A stretch of 11,803 nucleotides of DNA from JADFNO01 sp965369945 (GCA_965369945.1 CBDUST010000127.1:1-11803); one strand, 5' to 3'; counted from the first letter of the stretch, positions 1-6,552 are shown. Notes: a model not told the origin generated them from the letters alone. Made by a program: numbers and translations.

Positions 1-77
1 CCAAGACCAATCATCGGCCCGATCCGACAATACTCCCCAGTTTTCAACGGAGCATTTAGGAGCCCTTTTTCGTTGGA

Positions 78-188
78 AGATGGCATCGTGGCCCCGATGG
101 AATCGGGATATTCGACATCGTGGGCGATGTGCCGGCGCGGTTCTTGCGGTTTAGCCGCCGCGCCACCGACCCCGCGTGGCCGCGGCGG
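78..188. repeat. Diverged copy of the composite intergenic repeat, 3' of the CII-like gene
   Basis: Bases 1-216 contain no gene I can support. Positions 78-92 match 8000-8014 at 14 of 15 bases (agatggcatc, then g/a, then tggc). Bases 93-98 and 102-107 form a small hairpin (cccgat/atcggg). Bases 155-162 (ccgccgcg) pair perfectly with 181-188 (cgcggcgg) across an 18-nt loop. The 17-mer at 172-188 is identical to 6467-6483 in the repeat upstream of the FG-GAP gene. The order of modules (8-mer-like part, GC palindrome, tail) is the same as at the other two sites, so I treat this as a degraded member of that family. No U-tract follows the hairpin on the minus strand, so it is not an obvious intrinsic terminator for the gene ending at 217. 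Confidence 0.5.
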
Positions 189-216
189 GGACATCCATTT
201 CGTTGGGGTTGACCCG

Positions 217-663
217 TTACTTCTTCTGGGAATCGTCGGCGTTCGGGCCTTTGGTGTGAAGCGACATGATCAAGCCGCTCAAAGCGCTGATCGCCTCGCG
301 AATCTCTTTGAGATCCAGATCGGAGATCTGCCCGTCACTGATGGCGGCGATGGCTTCAGCACATTCCTTGACGGCGTTGACGGCGGCGGTGTCAAACGCC
401 TCGTGGCGAACGAAATGACCACCGAGCTCTTGACAGATGTAGTCCAGCGTCTGATCGCCGATCTCCGCTTCAGCGCCTTGTAGTGATTGCACGAGCCGTT
501 CCACAGGGTTGGGTTGGACTCCAGCGAGAATACGATTGATTTGGCGTGATGAGAGTCCCAGCGCTTGAGCGAACCGCTTTACGCCGACGCTCTTGACCAA
601 CTCGGCGAATTGTGCCAGGGCTTCTTGCTGCAGCGGATCGTTGTTCGACGAGTCAGTCATCAT
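217..663 (-). CDS. Small DNA-binding protein resembling phage regulatory protein CII (CP76-like)
   Basis: Predicted 148-aa soluble protein. Residues about 27-56 (VGVKRFAQALGLSSRQINRI and following) read as a helix-turn-helix: a short helix, a tight LGLS turn, then a recognition helix SRQINRILAG. The next segment, DYICQELGGHFV, and the region ending AEAIAAISDGQISDLDL resemble the conserved core of the phage CII-like regulatory family (CP76), in which a Cys-x-x-LGG-F motif is followed by a helical segment and an xDGxIs motif. That match is from memory, not a search. The start is uncertain. ATG codons at 663 and 660 give MMTDSSNN; an ATG at 723 would add 20 residues, but a TTGACG -35-like sequence and a GTAC-T-GTAC palindrome (699-707) lie inside that extension, which suggests it is upstream DNA. 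None of the starts has a clear Shine-Dalgarno. No other phage genes are visible, so it looks like a domesticated or orphan regulator. Confidence 0.65.
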   Translation of the reverse strand: MMTDSSNNDPLQQEALAQFAELVKSVGVKRFAQALGLSSRQINRILAGVQPNPVERLVQSLQGAEAEIGDQTLDYICQELGGHFVRHEAFDTAAVNAVKECAEAIAAISDGQISDLDLKEIREAISALSGLIMSLHTKGPNADDSQKK

Positions 664-773
664 CGGAGTATCAAGCAACCACCGTTTCCCGGAGCCTAGT
701 ACAGTACCACGAGCGTCAAGCATTGTGGAGTCGGCGTCGGACCGCCGAGCGCATCTTCATCAAAGGCAATGGT

Positions 774-2222
774 TTACAGCAAAGGCGCCACCAAGGCAAC
801 CGCGTTGTTCAGCAGCACTTTGGGCCAGGGACGCCGACTCCAGACGTCGGCTTGGATCGCGCGGGAGTCAGCGATGTACGACCGTTGGACGAACCGAAGC
901 TGGCTGGCGAAGTCGGTGTCGTACACGACCATGCTCACCTCGAAGTTCAAATCGAAACTGCGCCGATCAAGATTCGCGGTGCTGACCAGCGCCAAGTCGC
1001 GATCGATGGTCATCGTCTTGGCGTGCAGCAGCCCCTTTTGGAACTCGAAGATCTTGACGCCCGCTTCGAGCAGTTGCTGGTAGAAGCTTCGACTGGCCGC
1101 AGCCACGAGCGGCGAATCATTGCGGGCCGGCAGCACGAGCGACGTCTCCACACCGCGACGGGCAGCGGTTCGCAGGGCGATCACCGTGGCCTCATCGGGC
1201 ACGAAATACGGCGTGGTGAGAATCAACTCTTCGCGCGCCGAATGGAACGCCGCTTGGGTCAGTTGCCGCAGCGCATCGTTGTAGGAATTGGGACCGGTGC
1301 CCATGATCTGCACGGCGATCCCATCATCAGCAACCGGTGGTTCGATCAGAAGCAGCTCGTTGAGCGCCTCGTCGGTGTCCATATACCAGTCCTCGACGAA
1401 CAGAACCTGTAGATCGCGGGTGGCCGGTCCAGTAATGCGCACCATCGCATCGACCCATGGCGAGAACTTGCGTTTGAGGGCAAACTCTGCGTCGGCGATG
1501 TTCTGCGAGCCGGTGTAGGCGACACAGCCGTCGATGACTGCGATTTTACGGTGATTGCGCAGATCGATTCGGGCGAAGGCCATGCGCAGCACGTTGGCGG
1601 GCAACGCGCTCACCACGCGCACGGAAGCGTTCTCCAACTCGCGTCGCAGCGGCGAGCGGAGGAAGTTCTTCGATCCCACTGCGTCGACAAGCAGCCGGCA
1701 TTGCACACTGCGAGAGGCGGCCCTGATGAGCGCTTCGGCAACTCGGGTGCCGCTATGATCGGGCACGAAGATGTAGAACTCAAGGTGACAGTGTTGCGAA
1801 GCGGCGTCGATATCTTCGACAAGCGCTTGAGTGAACAGATCGGTATCGCTGATGAGGCGCAGCTCGTTGCCGCCGCGCGGGAGGTTGTCGCCGACGGCCT
1901 CGCCCAGCGTGGCGATAGGGCGGTAAATTGCCGGGACGTCGGCGCTGCGGGCCTGAGCGTTGGCGGTCTTCACGAGGAAAGGCACCTGGAGACGCTGAAC
2001 GATTTCGCGGTGACGAGCGATTCGGCGTCGGCCGAGGCGCACCTCACCGATGAGGAGGTACGCCAGCAGCCCGACGACGGGCAGAGCCAGGATGAGCACG
2101 ATCCACGCCAGAGCTGCCGCGGACCGACCACTGCGACAGCGCAACAGAATCACGCCCACAAGGGTGAGTCTGAGCAGGAACTCCGCTCCGAAGGCAATGT
2201 ATGGCAGTAGCGACGGGAGCAT
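774..2222 (-). CDS. cls: Cardiolipin synthase (phospholipase D superfamily)
   Basis: Predicted 482-aa inner-membrane enzyme that condenses two phosphatidylglycerol molecules into cardiolipin plus glycerol. Two N-terminal transmembrane helices (about residues 9-27 and 36-58) form the PLDc_N-type anchor, followed by a basic stretch (RLGRRRIARHR). Two PLD catalytic HKD motifs are intact: HRKIAVID with H224, K226 and D231, followed by GSQNIAD, and HAKTMTID with H400, K402 and D407, followed by STANLDRRSF. The length is nearly that of E. coli ClsA (486 aa), and TTPYFVPDE (about 336-344) is typical of bacterial Cls enzymes. The gene starts 46 bp after the stop of the membrane-protein gene at 2269-2991, so the two may be co-transcribed. 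A phosphatidylserine synthase of the same superfamily is less likely given the paired N-terminal helices. Confidence 0.93.
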   Translation of the reverse strand: MLPSLLPYIAFGAEFLLRLTLVGVILLRCRSGRSAAALAWIVLILALPVVGLLAYLLIGEVRLGRRRIARHREIVQRLQVPFLVKTANAQARSADVPAIYRPIATLGEAVGDNLPRGGNELRLISDTDLFTQALVEDIDAASQHCHLEFYIFVPDHSGTRVAEALIRAASRSVQCRLLVDAVGSKNFLRSPLRRELENASVRVVSALPANVLRMAFARIDLRNHRKIAVIDGCVAYTGSQNIADAEFALKRKFSPWVDAMVRITGPATRDLQVLFVEDWYMDTDEALNELLLIEPPVADDGIAVQIMGTGPNSYNDALRQLTQAAFHSAREELILTTPYFVPDEATVIALRTAARRGVETSLVLPARNDSPLVAAASRSFYQQLLEAGVKIFEFQKGLLHAKTMTIDRDLALVSTANLDRRSFDLNFEVSMVVYDTDFASQLRFVQRSYIADSRAIQADVWSRRPWPKVLLNNAVALVAPLL

Positions 2223-2268
2223 GAGCGATCAACAGTCCGCGGTCAACGCACAGTGTAACGGTGGACGC

Positions 2269-2991
2269 TCATTGGACGTGTGCGTTCGTGATCGGCTCGG
2301 CGGGCGGCTTCCGATGTGCAGCGTAGAACACACCCAGCGCGGTCCAGGCGAGACCGGCTGCTAGGGCGGGCATCCCGATCATCATCCACTGTCTCGCAGC
2401 GACCGGAGCGTTAGCCCCCTGGGCTATATGATACACCCCGGTCAGTGGGCCGATGTTCATCATCTGTGCCGCCGAGGGACCGACAAGTGCAGCGATAACG
2501 ACGACCGCAGGGCCGGCCAAGCATATGGCCAGGCAGGCCGTGATCGCAAGATTGCGGACTCCGGCCCGACGGGAGCCGACTGCTGAGGCAACGACCGCCC
2601 CGCCGAGCACGGTCCAACCGACCAGCGTCGCGTCCAGGGCCGCGGTTCGGCTGAGCGTCCACGGCGTCACGAGTCGTAGCGGCCAAATCACGACTTGAAT
2701 CAACGAGAGCAGCACGATCATGTCGAGGACGGTCTGCATGATGGGGCGCGCCACCGCTGATTGACTGAGGCGAAGCAACGGCCAGCCGATCATCAGCCCG
2801 ATCCCGATGTATACCAACATCAATCGGACACTCGGGGTATAGCTGGCGGACGACGGCTCGACGGGTGGTCGGACGCCGATGGAGAGTAACCAGGAACCAA
2901 TCAGCCAGGCACACGCCAGGAGGATCAGTCCGCGCGGCAGTAGTATCGGCGGCGAGGCAGTGTGGGCGGTTGGGTAGGCCATCAAGGTCAT
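2269..2991 (-). CDS. Six-helix integral membrane protein of unknown function
   Basis: Predicted 240-aa protein that I do not recognise. Hydrophobic stretches at about residues 20-40, 56-74, 86-104, 119-138, 146-171 and 202-224 suggest six transmembrane helices. Both ends are short and hydrophilic, the C-terminus being HRKPPAEPITNAHVQ. No catalytic motif, transporter signature or metal-binding cluster stands out. The start at 2991 (MTLMAYP) has no clear Shine-Dalgarno, and the ATG at 2982 is an equally plausible start. It lies between ftsQ and cls, where ftsA and ftsZ would follow ftsQ in a classical dcw cluster. It is separated from ftsQ by 155 bp holding a hairpin-rich repeat, so shared transcription with ftsQ is doubtful; the 46-bp gap to cls makes a link with that gene more likely. 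A role in the membrane or envelope is inference from topology only. Confidence 0.75.
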   Translation of the reverse strand: MTLMAYPTAHTASPPILLPRGLILLACAWLIGSWLLSIGVRPPVEPSSASYTPSVRLMLVYIGIGLMIGWPLLRLSQSAVARPIMQTVLDMIVLLSLIQVVIWPLRLVTPWTLSRTAALDATLVGWTVLGGAVVASAVGSRRAGVRNLAITACLAICLAGPAVVVIAALVGPSAAQMMNIGPLTGVYHIAQGANAPVAARQWMMIGMPALAAGLAWTALGVFYAAHRKPPAEPITNAHVQ

Positions 2992-3060
2992 AGTGTACGG
3001 CTGCCGCGCGAGTATTGGTGATTGCGAGGTGGATGAAGTTGGTTACGACCGAGATCGGGT

Positions 3061-3125
3061 GCCATGCTTCATCCCCAGTCCGCCGGGGTGAAGCATGCTT
3101 TGCCCGGGGGGGCCAAAGCATGGCT
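3061..3125. repeat. REP-like element with overlapping GCATG hairpins between ftsQ and the membrane-protein gene
   Basis: Two overlapping imperfect hairpins share their middle arm. Bases 3063-3076 (catgcttcatcccc) pair with 3085-3097 (ggggtgaagcatg) with one bulged base and an 8-nt loop. Bases 3094-3105 (catgctttgccc) pair with 3111-3122 (ggccaaagcatg) with one mismatch. Because 3094-3097 belongs to both, the two folds exclude each other. The element lies 20-90 bp after the ftsQ stop in transcription order. There is no clear U-tract, so I call it a repetitive extragenic palindrome rather than a terminator, although it could stabilise or attenuate the ftsQ transcript. Confidence 0.6.
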
Positions 3126-3146
3126 CCCGTTCCGGGCGCGAAGGCG

Positions 3147-4007
3147 CTATTGCCCGGTTACGACCGGTCCGCTGATATCGAGTCGTCGTGGGAAACCGCG
3201 GTCGATGTGGCCGTATTCTGAATGGTGGTAGTCCAAGTACTGGAGTTTTTGGTCGGTGGTGACTTCGCCGGCGGTTGGATCGTTGGGCCCGCGTCCCCAA
3301 ACGATTTCGCAGCCACGATCGGTGATGAGCATCATGGGTTGGCCGTCGAGGTAATTGGTGATGTCGATCACTGCGGTCTGGGCCCGCCAGGGTTTTTCGT
3401 TGACGTAGCGCAGTAAGCGCAGGGCGGCGGTGAGATCAGCGCCGTCCCAGAGCGCCCCGGGATTCGCCGGCCGATCGAGTTCCACGCCGACGATCGGGAT
3501 GAGTTTCGCAGCTCCACCTATAGGAAAGGTCCGGGGCATCAGCCGACCGGCATCGTCCACGAGGTGATCTCCCTCGGCGTCGCGAACCACGGCGAACGGC
3601 TCGGCGAACTGCGCATCGATCTGCACTGACTCGGGCGTAACTCGGCGAACCTGATGGACTGTCGTGATCCAGCCGGTGCGAAGGAGCGCATCGCCGGCGG
3701 CGACAAGGTCGTCGCGTCGGAGTGGATCGCCCGTGAGTTGCTCTCGAACTGTGGCAATCAGACTGGCTTGCAAATCGTCTTTGACCCACGCAGGTTTGTC
3801 TGTGAATTGGACATCGACGGTGTTGGCATACTGGTTCTGCGAGGCGTAGGTCGATAGCCGTGGCACGCCCAGCATCCACAGGCCCAGCACGCCCAGAATC
3901 GCCAGCACCCAGGCGCCCGGGCGAAGCAATCGACGCGGCAGACTTCCCTCGTCGAGTACGAGCGGGTTTCGGCGTCGTTTGTGTTTTCCCTTGCGTCGTT
4001 TGGTCAT
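3147..4007 (-). CDS. ftsQ: FtsQ/DivIB-like cell division protein
   Basis: Predicted 286-aa bitopic membrane protein. A very basic cytoplasmic tail (KRRKGKHKRRR, residues 3-13) precedes one transmembrane helix at about 31-49. The rest would be periplasmic. Residues about 63-135 fit a POTRA-type domain, with a helix (WVKDDLQASLIATV) and the typical FtsQ pattern of a Gly-Trp-Ile/Val motif, a strand and a conserved Pro (GWITTVHQVRRVTPESVQI, 112-130). The following xEPFAVVRD and HLVDDAGRLMP (about 148-158) match the FtsQ beta-domain pattern. FtsQ links the FtsL/FtsB pair to the divisome. Sequence similarity in this family is low, so the call rests on architecture plus position: it follows ddl as in classical dcw clusters. 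No ftsA or ftsZ follows. A 262-bp gap with a REP-like element separates it from ddl. No strong Shine-Dalgarno is visible before the ATG at 4007. Confidence 0.78.
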   Translation of the reverse strand: MTKRRKGKHKRRRNPLVLDEGSLPRRLLRPGAWVLAILGVLGLWMLGVPRLSTYASQNQYANTVDVQFTDKPAWVKDDLQASLIATVREQLTGDPLRRDDLVAAGDALLRTGWITTVHQVRRVTPESVQIDAQFAEPFAVVRDAEGDHLVDDAGRLMPRTFPIGGAAKLIPIVGVELDRPANPGALWDGADLTAALRLLRYVNEKPWRAQTAVIDITNYLDGQPMMLITDRGCEIVWGRGPNDPTAGEVTTDQKLQYLDYHHSEYGHIDRGFPRRLDISGPVVTGQ

Positions 4008-4140
4008 ACGGTCTCAGTTTGGATCAGCGATCCTTTCCCCGGAAACCCCGTTACTCGTCTGTCCGCGATGATTGGATCGGCGGATTGGTTCGGCCGCGCT
4101 TGAGATTCATTTGGTTCCGATAGGTCGAAGGCGGATTGGT

Positions 4141-4246
4141 GGGCGGCTCAGTGGCACGGGCATCGGTGGGTGGCTCAGTGGCACGGGCATCCTGCCCGTG
4201 CGTTGCGTCGTTTTGCCCCTGCACGGGCAAGATGCACGTGCCACTG
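4141..4246. repeat. REP-like long hairpin plus duplicated left arm between ddl and ftsQ
   Basis: Bases 4176-4201 (cagtggcacgggcatcctgc and 6 more) and 4221-4246 form a 26-bp inverted repeat with two mismatches around a 19-nt loop. The left half is duplicated just before it: 4141-4164 and 4168-4191 are 24-mers differing at one base, 27 bp apart. Read through, the element encodes the spurious peptides GTGILPV and HGQDARATV, which from memory recur in false ORFs of planctomycete and verrucomicrobial genomes, marking it as an interspersed repeat. It sits 23 bp after the ddl stop (4270) in transcription order. In RNA the stem would be strong, but no U-tract follows. The rest of the gap, 4008-4140, shows nothing I can name. 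Confidence 0.75.
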
Positions 4247-4269
4247 TGGTAAGGCGAGAGGTCGATTCG

Positions 4270-5193
4270 TCATGCCCGGGCGGGTGTAGCGGGCGAACGC
4301 GCAAGAGCTGCGTCGACGAGCTTGGCGCAAAGGTCGGGCATATCCAGGCCGGCTTGAGCCGCAGCCATCGGCACAAGTGAATGTGTGGTGAAGCCCGGCA
4401 TGGTGTTGATCTCCAGGAACCACAAACCTGCCTCATCAAGCATGAAATCCACACGGGCCAGGTCGCGGCAACCGAGTCGGTCAAAGGCGTGCATGGCGAT
4501 TTCGGCGCAACGTTTGGCGACGTCGGCTGGCACATCCGGGTCGAGCTTATACCGCGTGTCGTTACGAAAGTACTTTGCGTCGTAGTCGTAAAATTCAACT
4601 GCGGGAACGATCTCGATCAGGGGCAGGGGTTCGTCTTGCACGATTCCGACGGTCAGCTCGCGTCCAGCGATGTACTTCTCCGCCATGATGATGCTGCGCT
4701 TGGGGTGCAGTGCGGCGCGAGCGTCGTCTACTTCCTGCTCGGTTCGACAGATAAACAAGTCGATGCTCGAACCATCGTCAATCGGCTTGAGGACCAACGG
4801 CGGCGTCAGATCACAAACATCGTCAGGCCCAAGCGCCAATGCCGGGGGCGTCGGGACGCCCTCAGCTGACAACATCGACTTCGTCGCCATCTTGTTCATC
4901 GCCAGCCGCGCCGCTTCCGGTGGCGATCCGATGTACGGCTTGCCGAGCAGTTCAAGTCGCTCTTGCAGATGCCCACCCTCGCCCCAAGGTCCGTGCAAGA
5001 CTGGAAAGACGACGTCGCCGCCGAGTTCGTCCAGCTCGTCCACGTTGGGGTCGTCGATGATTTGCTCGATCACCTCGAACCGCCCGCAATCGCGCAGTGC
5101 CTGCGCTGTCTCCTTTCCCGACATCAAGCTGACTTCACGCTCAGCATCCGGTCCACCCATGAGTACGAGCACGGTTCGACGATTGGTGGTCAA
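4270..5193 (-). CDS. ddl: D-alanine--D-alanine ligase
   Basis: Predicted 307-aa cytoplasmic ATP-grasp enzyme that joins two D-Ala for the peptidoglycan stem peptide. Visible motifs: LMGGPDAEREVSLMSG (11-26, substrate-binding N-terminal loop), HGPWGEGG (67-74), VLKPIDDGSS (134-143, ATP-grasp Lys and Gly-rich loop), EKYIAGRELTVGI (172-184), the omega-loop FYDYDAKY with a Tyr typical of D-Ala-D-Ala rather than D-Lac ligases, and RVDFMLD with FLEINTMPGFTTHSLVP (247-275, Mg-binding Asp, Glu and Asn). I start at TTG 5193 because MTTNRRTVLVLMGGP is the length expected before the first motif (E. coli DdlB is 306 aa). An in-frame ATG at 5244 would add 17 residues encoded by part of an intergenic repeat. 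An AGG lies about 10 nt upstream of the TTG. It lies downstream of murB and upstream of ftsQ, the usual dcw order. Confidence 0.95.
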   Translation of the reverse strand: MTTNRRTVLVLMGGPDAEREVSLMSGKETAQALRDCGRFEVIEQIIDDPNVDELDELGGDVVFPVLHGPWGEGGHLQERLELLGKPYIGSPPEAARLAMNKMATKSMLSAEGVPTPPALALGPDDVCDLTPPLVLKPIDDGSSIDLFICRTEQEVDDARAALHPKRSIIMAEKYIAGRELTVGIVQDEPLPLIEIVPAVEFYDYDAKYFRNDTRYKLDPDVPADVAKRCAEIAMHAFDRLGCRDLARVDFMLDEAGLWFLEINTMPGFTTHSLVPMAAAQAGLDMPDLCAKLVDAALARSPATPARA

Positions 5194-5211
5194 GGCTGGG
5201 AACCTACTACA

Positions 5212-5347
5212 AGAGTTGAAACACGGAGGGCCACAGAGGGCCACGGAAGACTCAAGGGTTCTCTTACTCTCATCTGTATCTTGATCTCATTCACTCCTCT
5301 TCAGCTTCTTCTCTGTGGTTCTCCGTGGCTCTCAGTGTTTCAACTCT
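5212..5347. repeat. Inverted repeat filling the murB-ddl junction and containing the murB stop codon
   Basis: Bases 5212-5224 (agagttgaaacac) are the perfect reverse complement of 5335-5347. Continuing inward, 5225-5248 matches the reverse complement of 5311-5334 at about 17 of 24 positions by eye, giving arms of roughly 37 nt. The sequence has the look of acacggagggccacagaggg-type low-complexity intergenic repeats. The arm at 5335-5347 contains the murB stop codon (5340-5342, TGA on the minus strand); the other arm contains the first codons of the longest ddl reading frame. This suggests an element inserted exactly at the 3' end of murB, or one that supplied a new stop. Between the arms is a pyrimidine-rich stretch with no coding signal. 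Confidence 0.7.
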
Positions 5348-6290
5348 CTTCTGCTTCCTCTCGACGCCACACGACGACCTCGGTTTCAAGTTCGATGCCG
5401 GCGTGCTCGTATACTCGTCGGCGAACCAGCTCCAACAGTGCCAAAACATCATCCGCGCGTGCGCCAGGCTCGGTCACGATGAAGTTGGCGTGTTGCGGAC
5501 TGACCGACGCTCCTCCGATCGTTTGGCCCTTGAGTCCAGCTTCGTCGATGAGCTTCCCGGCCGGGACGCGCTCCTCGGTCACCGGATCAATGGGGTTCTT
5601 GAACGTGCAGCCTGCGGACGAATCTGCCAACGGCTGCGTGCTCTTCTTGTACGCGAAGATCTCTTTGACGCGGTCGCGCAGCGCAACGGGATCGGTCGCC
5701 TCAAGGTCAAACGTCGCCGAAACGATCACCGGGTCGGGAATATTGGTCGTGCGATACTCGAACCGCAACTCGTCAGCTGGGTAGGTCACCAATTCGCCGC
5801 TACGGGTGAGGCAACTCACGCTGCGGACGGCATCGCCGATACAACCGTACGATCCACCGGCGTTCATGCGAATGATTCCGCCGATCGAACCCGGAATTCC
5901 CGCCATCTGACTCAAGCCGCCAAGCCCCTGTCGCACCGCGGCCATGAGTGTCTTGGCCATGTCGGCCCCGGCCATCGCCCGCATGGTGTTGATCTGGCCC
6001 GATCGGTTGTATTTGATCTGACGGAAAGCGGGGGCATCGAGCTTGACGACGAGCCCATCAACACCGTCGTCGGCAACGAGGAGGTTGGCGCCGCCGCCGA
6101 GGATGCGCAACGCCGTGCCTGATCGATGGCAGCGTTTCAGGAGTGTAGCGAGGTCATCGACGGATTGTGGCCGCACGAGCAGATCAGCGCGCCCGCCGAT
6201 CCCATACCACGTCATCACGCCGATCGCCGCATCGGGCTCGACCTTGACGTCAAGATCGCTGAAGAGGCTGGAGGAGCTTGAAGAAGGCAT
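5340..6290 (-). CDS. murB: UDP-N-acetylenolpyruvoylglucosamine reductase
   Basis: Predicted 316-aa cytoplasmic flavoenzyme that uses NADPH to reduce UDP-GlcNAc-enolpyruvate to UDP-MurNAc. FAD-binding segments are clear: TWYGIGGRAD (27-36), ILGGGANLLVADDG (63-76) and GIPGSIGGIIRMNAGGSYG (131-149). The substrate Arg/Tyr motif is FEYRTTNIP (177-185). The C-terminal catalytic segment is SSAGCTFKNP (224-233), with Cys228 at the position that is Ser in E. coli MurB (S229), followed by KLIDEAGLKG (246-255) and the terminal Glu region GIELETEVVVWR. The length suits the shorter type II MurB proteins. The ATG at 6290 has no Shine-Dalgarno, and the first 15 residues (MPSSSSSSLFSD) are not conserved, so the true start could differ by a few codons. 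The gene is the normal partner downstream of murC, but here a plus-strand gene separates the two. Confidence 0.95.
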   Translation of the reverse strand: MPSSSSSSLFSDLDVKVEPDAAIGVMTWYGIGGRADLLVRPQSVDDLATLLKRCHRSGTALRILGGGANLLVADDGVDGLVVKLDAPAFRQIKYNRSGQINTMRAMAGADMAKTLMAAVRQGLGGLSQMAGIPGSIGGIIRMNAGGSYGCIGDAVRSVSCLTRSGELVTYPADELRFEYRTTNIPDPVIVSATFDLEATDPVALRDRVKEIFAYKKSTQPLADSSAGCTFKNPIDPVTEERVPAGKLIDEAGLKGQTIGGASVSPQHANFIVTEPGARADDVLALLELVRRRVYEHAGIELETEVVVWRREEAEES

Positions 6291-6299
6291 GGGGGCAGC

Positions 6300-6339
6300 A
6301 AGGCATCATGGCACCGAGGCATCAAGGCATCAAGGGGAG
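6300..6339. repeat. 8-bp tandem repeat at the left edge of the FG-GAP cassette
   Basis: Five head-to-tail 8-bp units run from 6300 to 6339: aaggcatc, atggcacc, gaggcatc, aaggcatc, aaggggag. The first unit begins 10 bp upstream of the murB start codon. A two-unit version (8002-8017, atggcatc twice, then gagg) starts 5 bp after the stop of the FG-GAP gene, and a vestige is at 78-92. The matching array on the far side of the gene supports reading both as boundaries of one inserted segment. Confidence 0.7.
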
Positions 6340-6340
6340 G

Positions 6341-6485
6341 CCCCGTTTAGCCCCGCCGTTTACGGCGGGTCGAACGTCAACGGGCGATCGTCATCGCAAC
6401 AGCCCCATTTAGCCCCGCCGTACACGGCGGCTCGAACGTCAACGGGCGTCTATCTGCGCATCGACACCGCGTGGCCGCGGCGGCT
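6341..6485. repeat. Two tandem copies (A and B) of a palindromic module, left flank of the cassette
   Basis: Copy A (6341-6386) and copy B (6403-6448) are 46-mers with about 4 mismatches, 62 bp apart. Each carries a near-perfect hairpin: A pairs 6352-6359 with 6362-6369 (cccgccgt/acggcggg, 2-nt loop) and B pairs 6415-6421 with 6424-6430. Copy B continues into a tail ending ccgcgtggccgcggcgg (6467-6483). Bases 6411-6485 align without gaps to 8032-8106 beyond the gene at about 62 of 75 positions by eye. This occupies most of the 312-bp gene-free stretch 6291-6602; the rest is the candidate promoter at 6493-6600. Confidence 0.8.
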
Positions 6486-6492
6486 CAACTCC

Positions 6493-6552
6493 AAAAAAAA
6501 GATTTGCCAAGTCGCGCAGAATTTTGCCAAAACCGGCATATATACCCGTGGT
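6493..6552 (+). promoter_or_regulatory. Candidate promoter/operator region of the FG-GAP gene
   Basis: This AT-rich island sits in an otherwise GC-rich gap. It contains an A8 run (6493-6500), two copies of the 8-mer tttgccaa (6503-6510 and 6523-6530) exactly 20 bp apart, and catatata (6537-6544). The 20-bp spacing puts the two 8-mers on the same DNA face, as expected for paired protein contacts. I cannot fit a standard sigma-70 -35/-10 pair with 16-18 bp spacing, so the sigma factor is open. Its position between the repeat (ending 6485) and the ribosome binding site suggests the gene carries its own promoter. Confidence 0.4.

Noticed and set aside
1551..2210. 219-codon plus-strand frame opposite cls
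   Set aside because: The minus strand encodes a complete cardiolipin synthase with both HKD motifs; the plus frame shows no domain or start signal.
4072..4598. Open frames on both strands across the ddl-ftsQ gap
   Set aside because: They read through the REP-like element and into ddl out of frame; GTGILPV-type peptides are repeat artefacts.
6300..6485. CRISPR-like repeat array
   Set aside because: The units are too few and differently sized (8-bp tandem, 62-bp pair), spacers are not unique 30-40-mers, and no cas genes are present.
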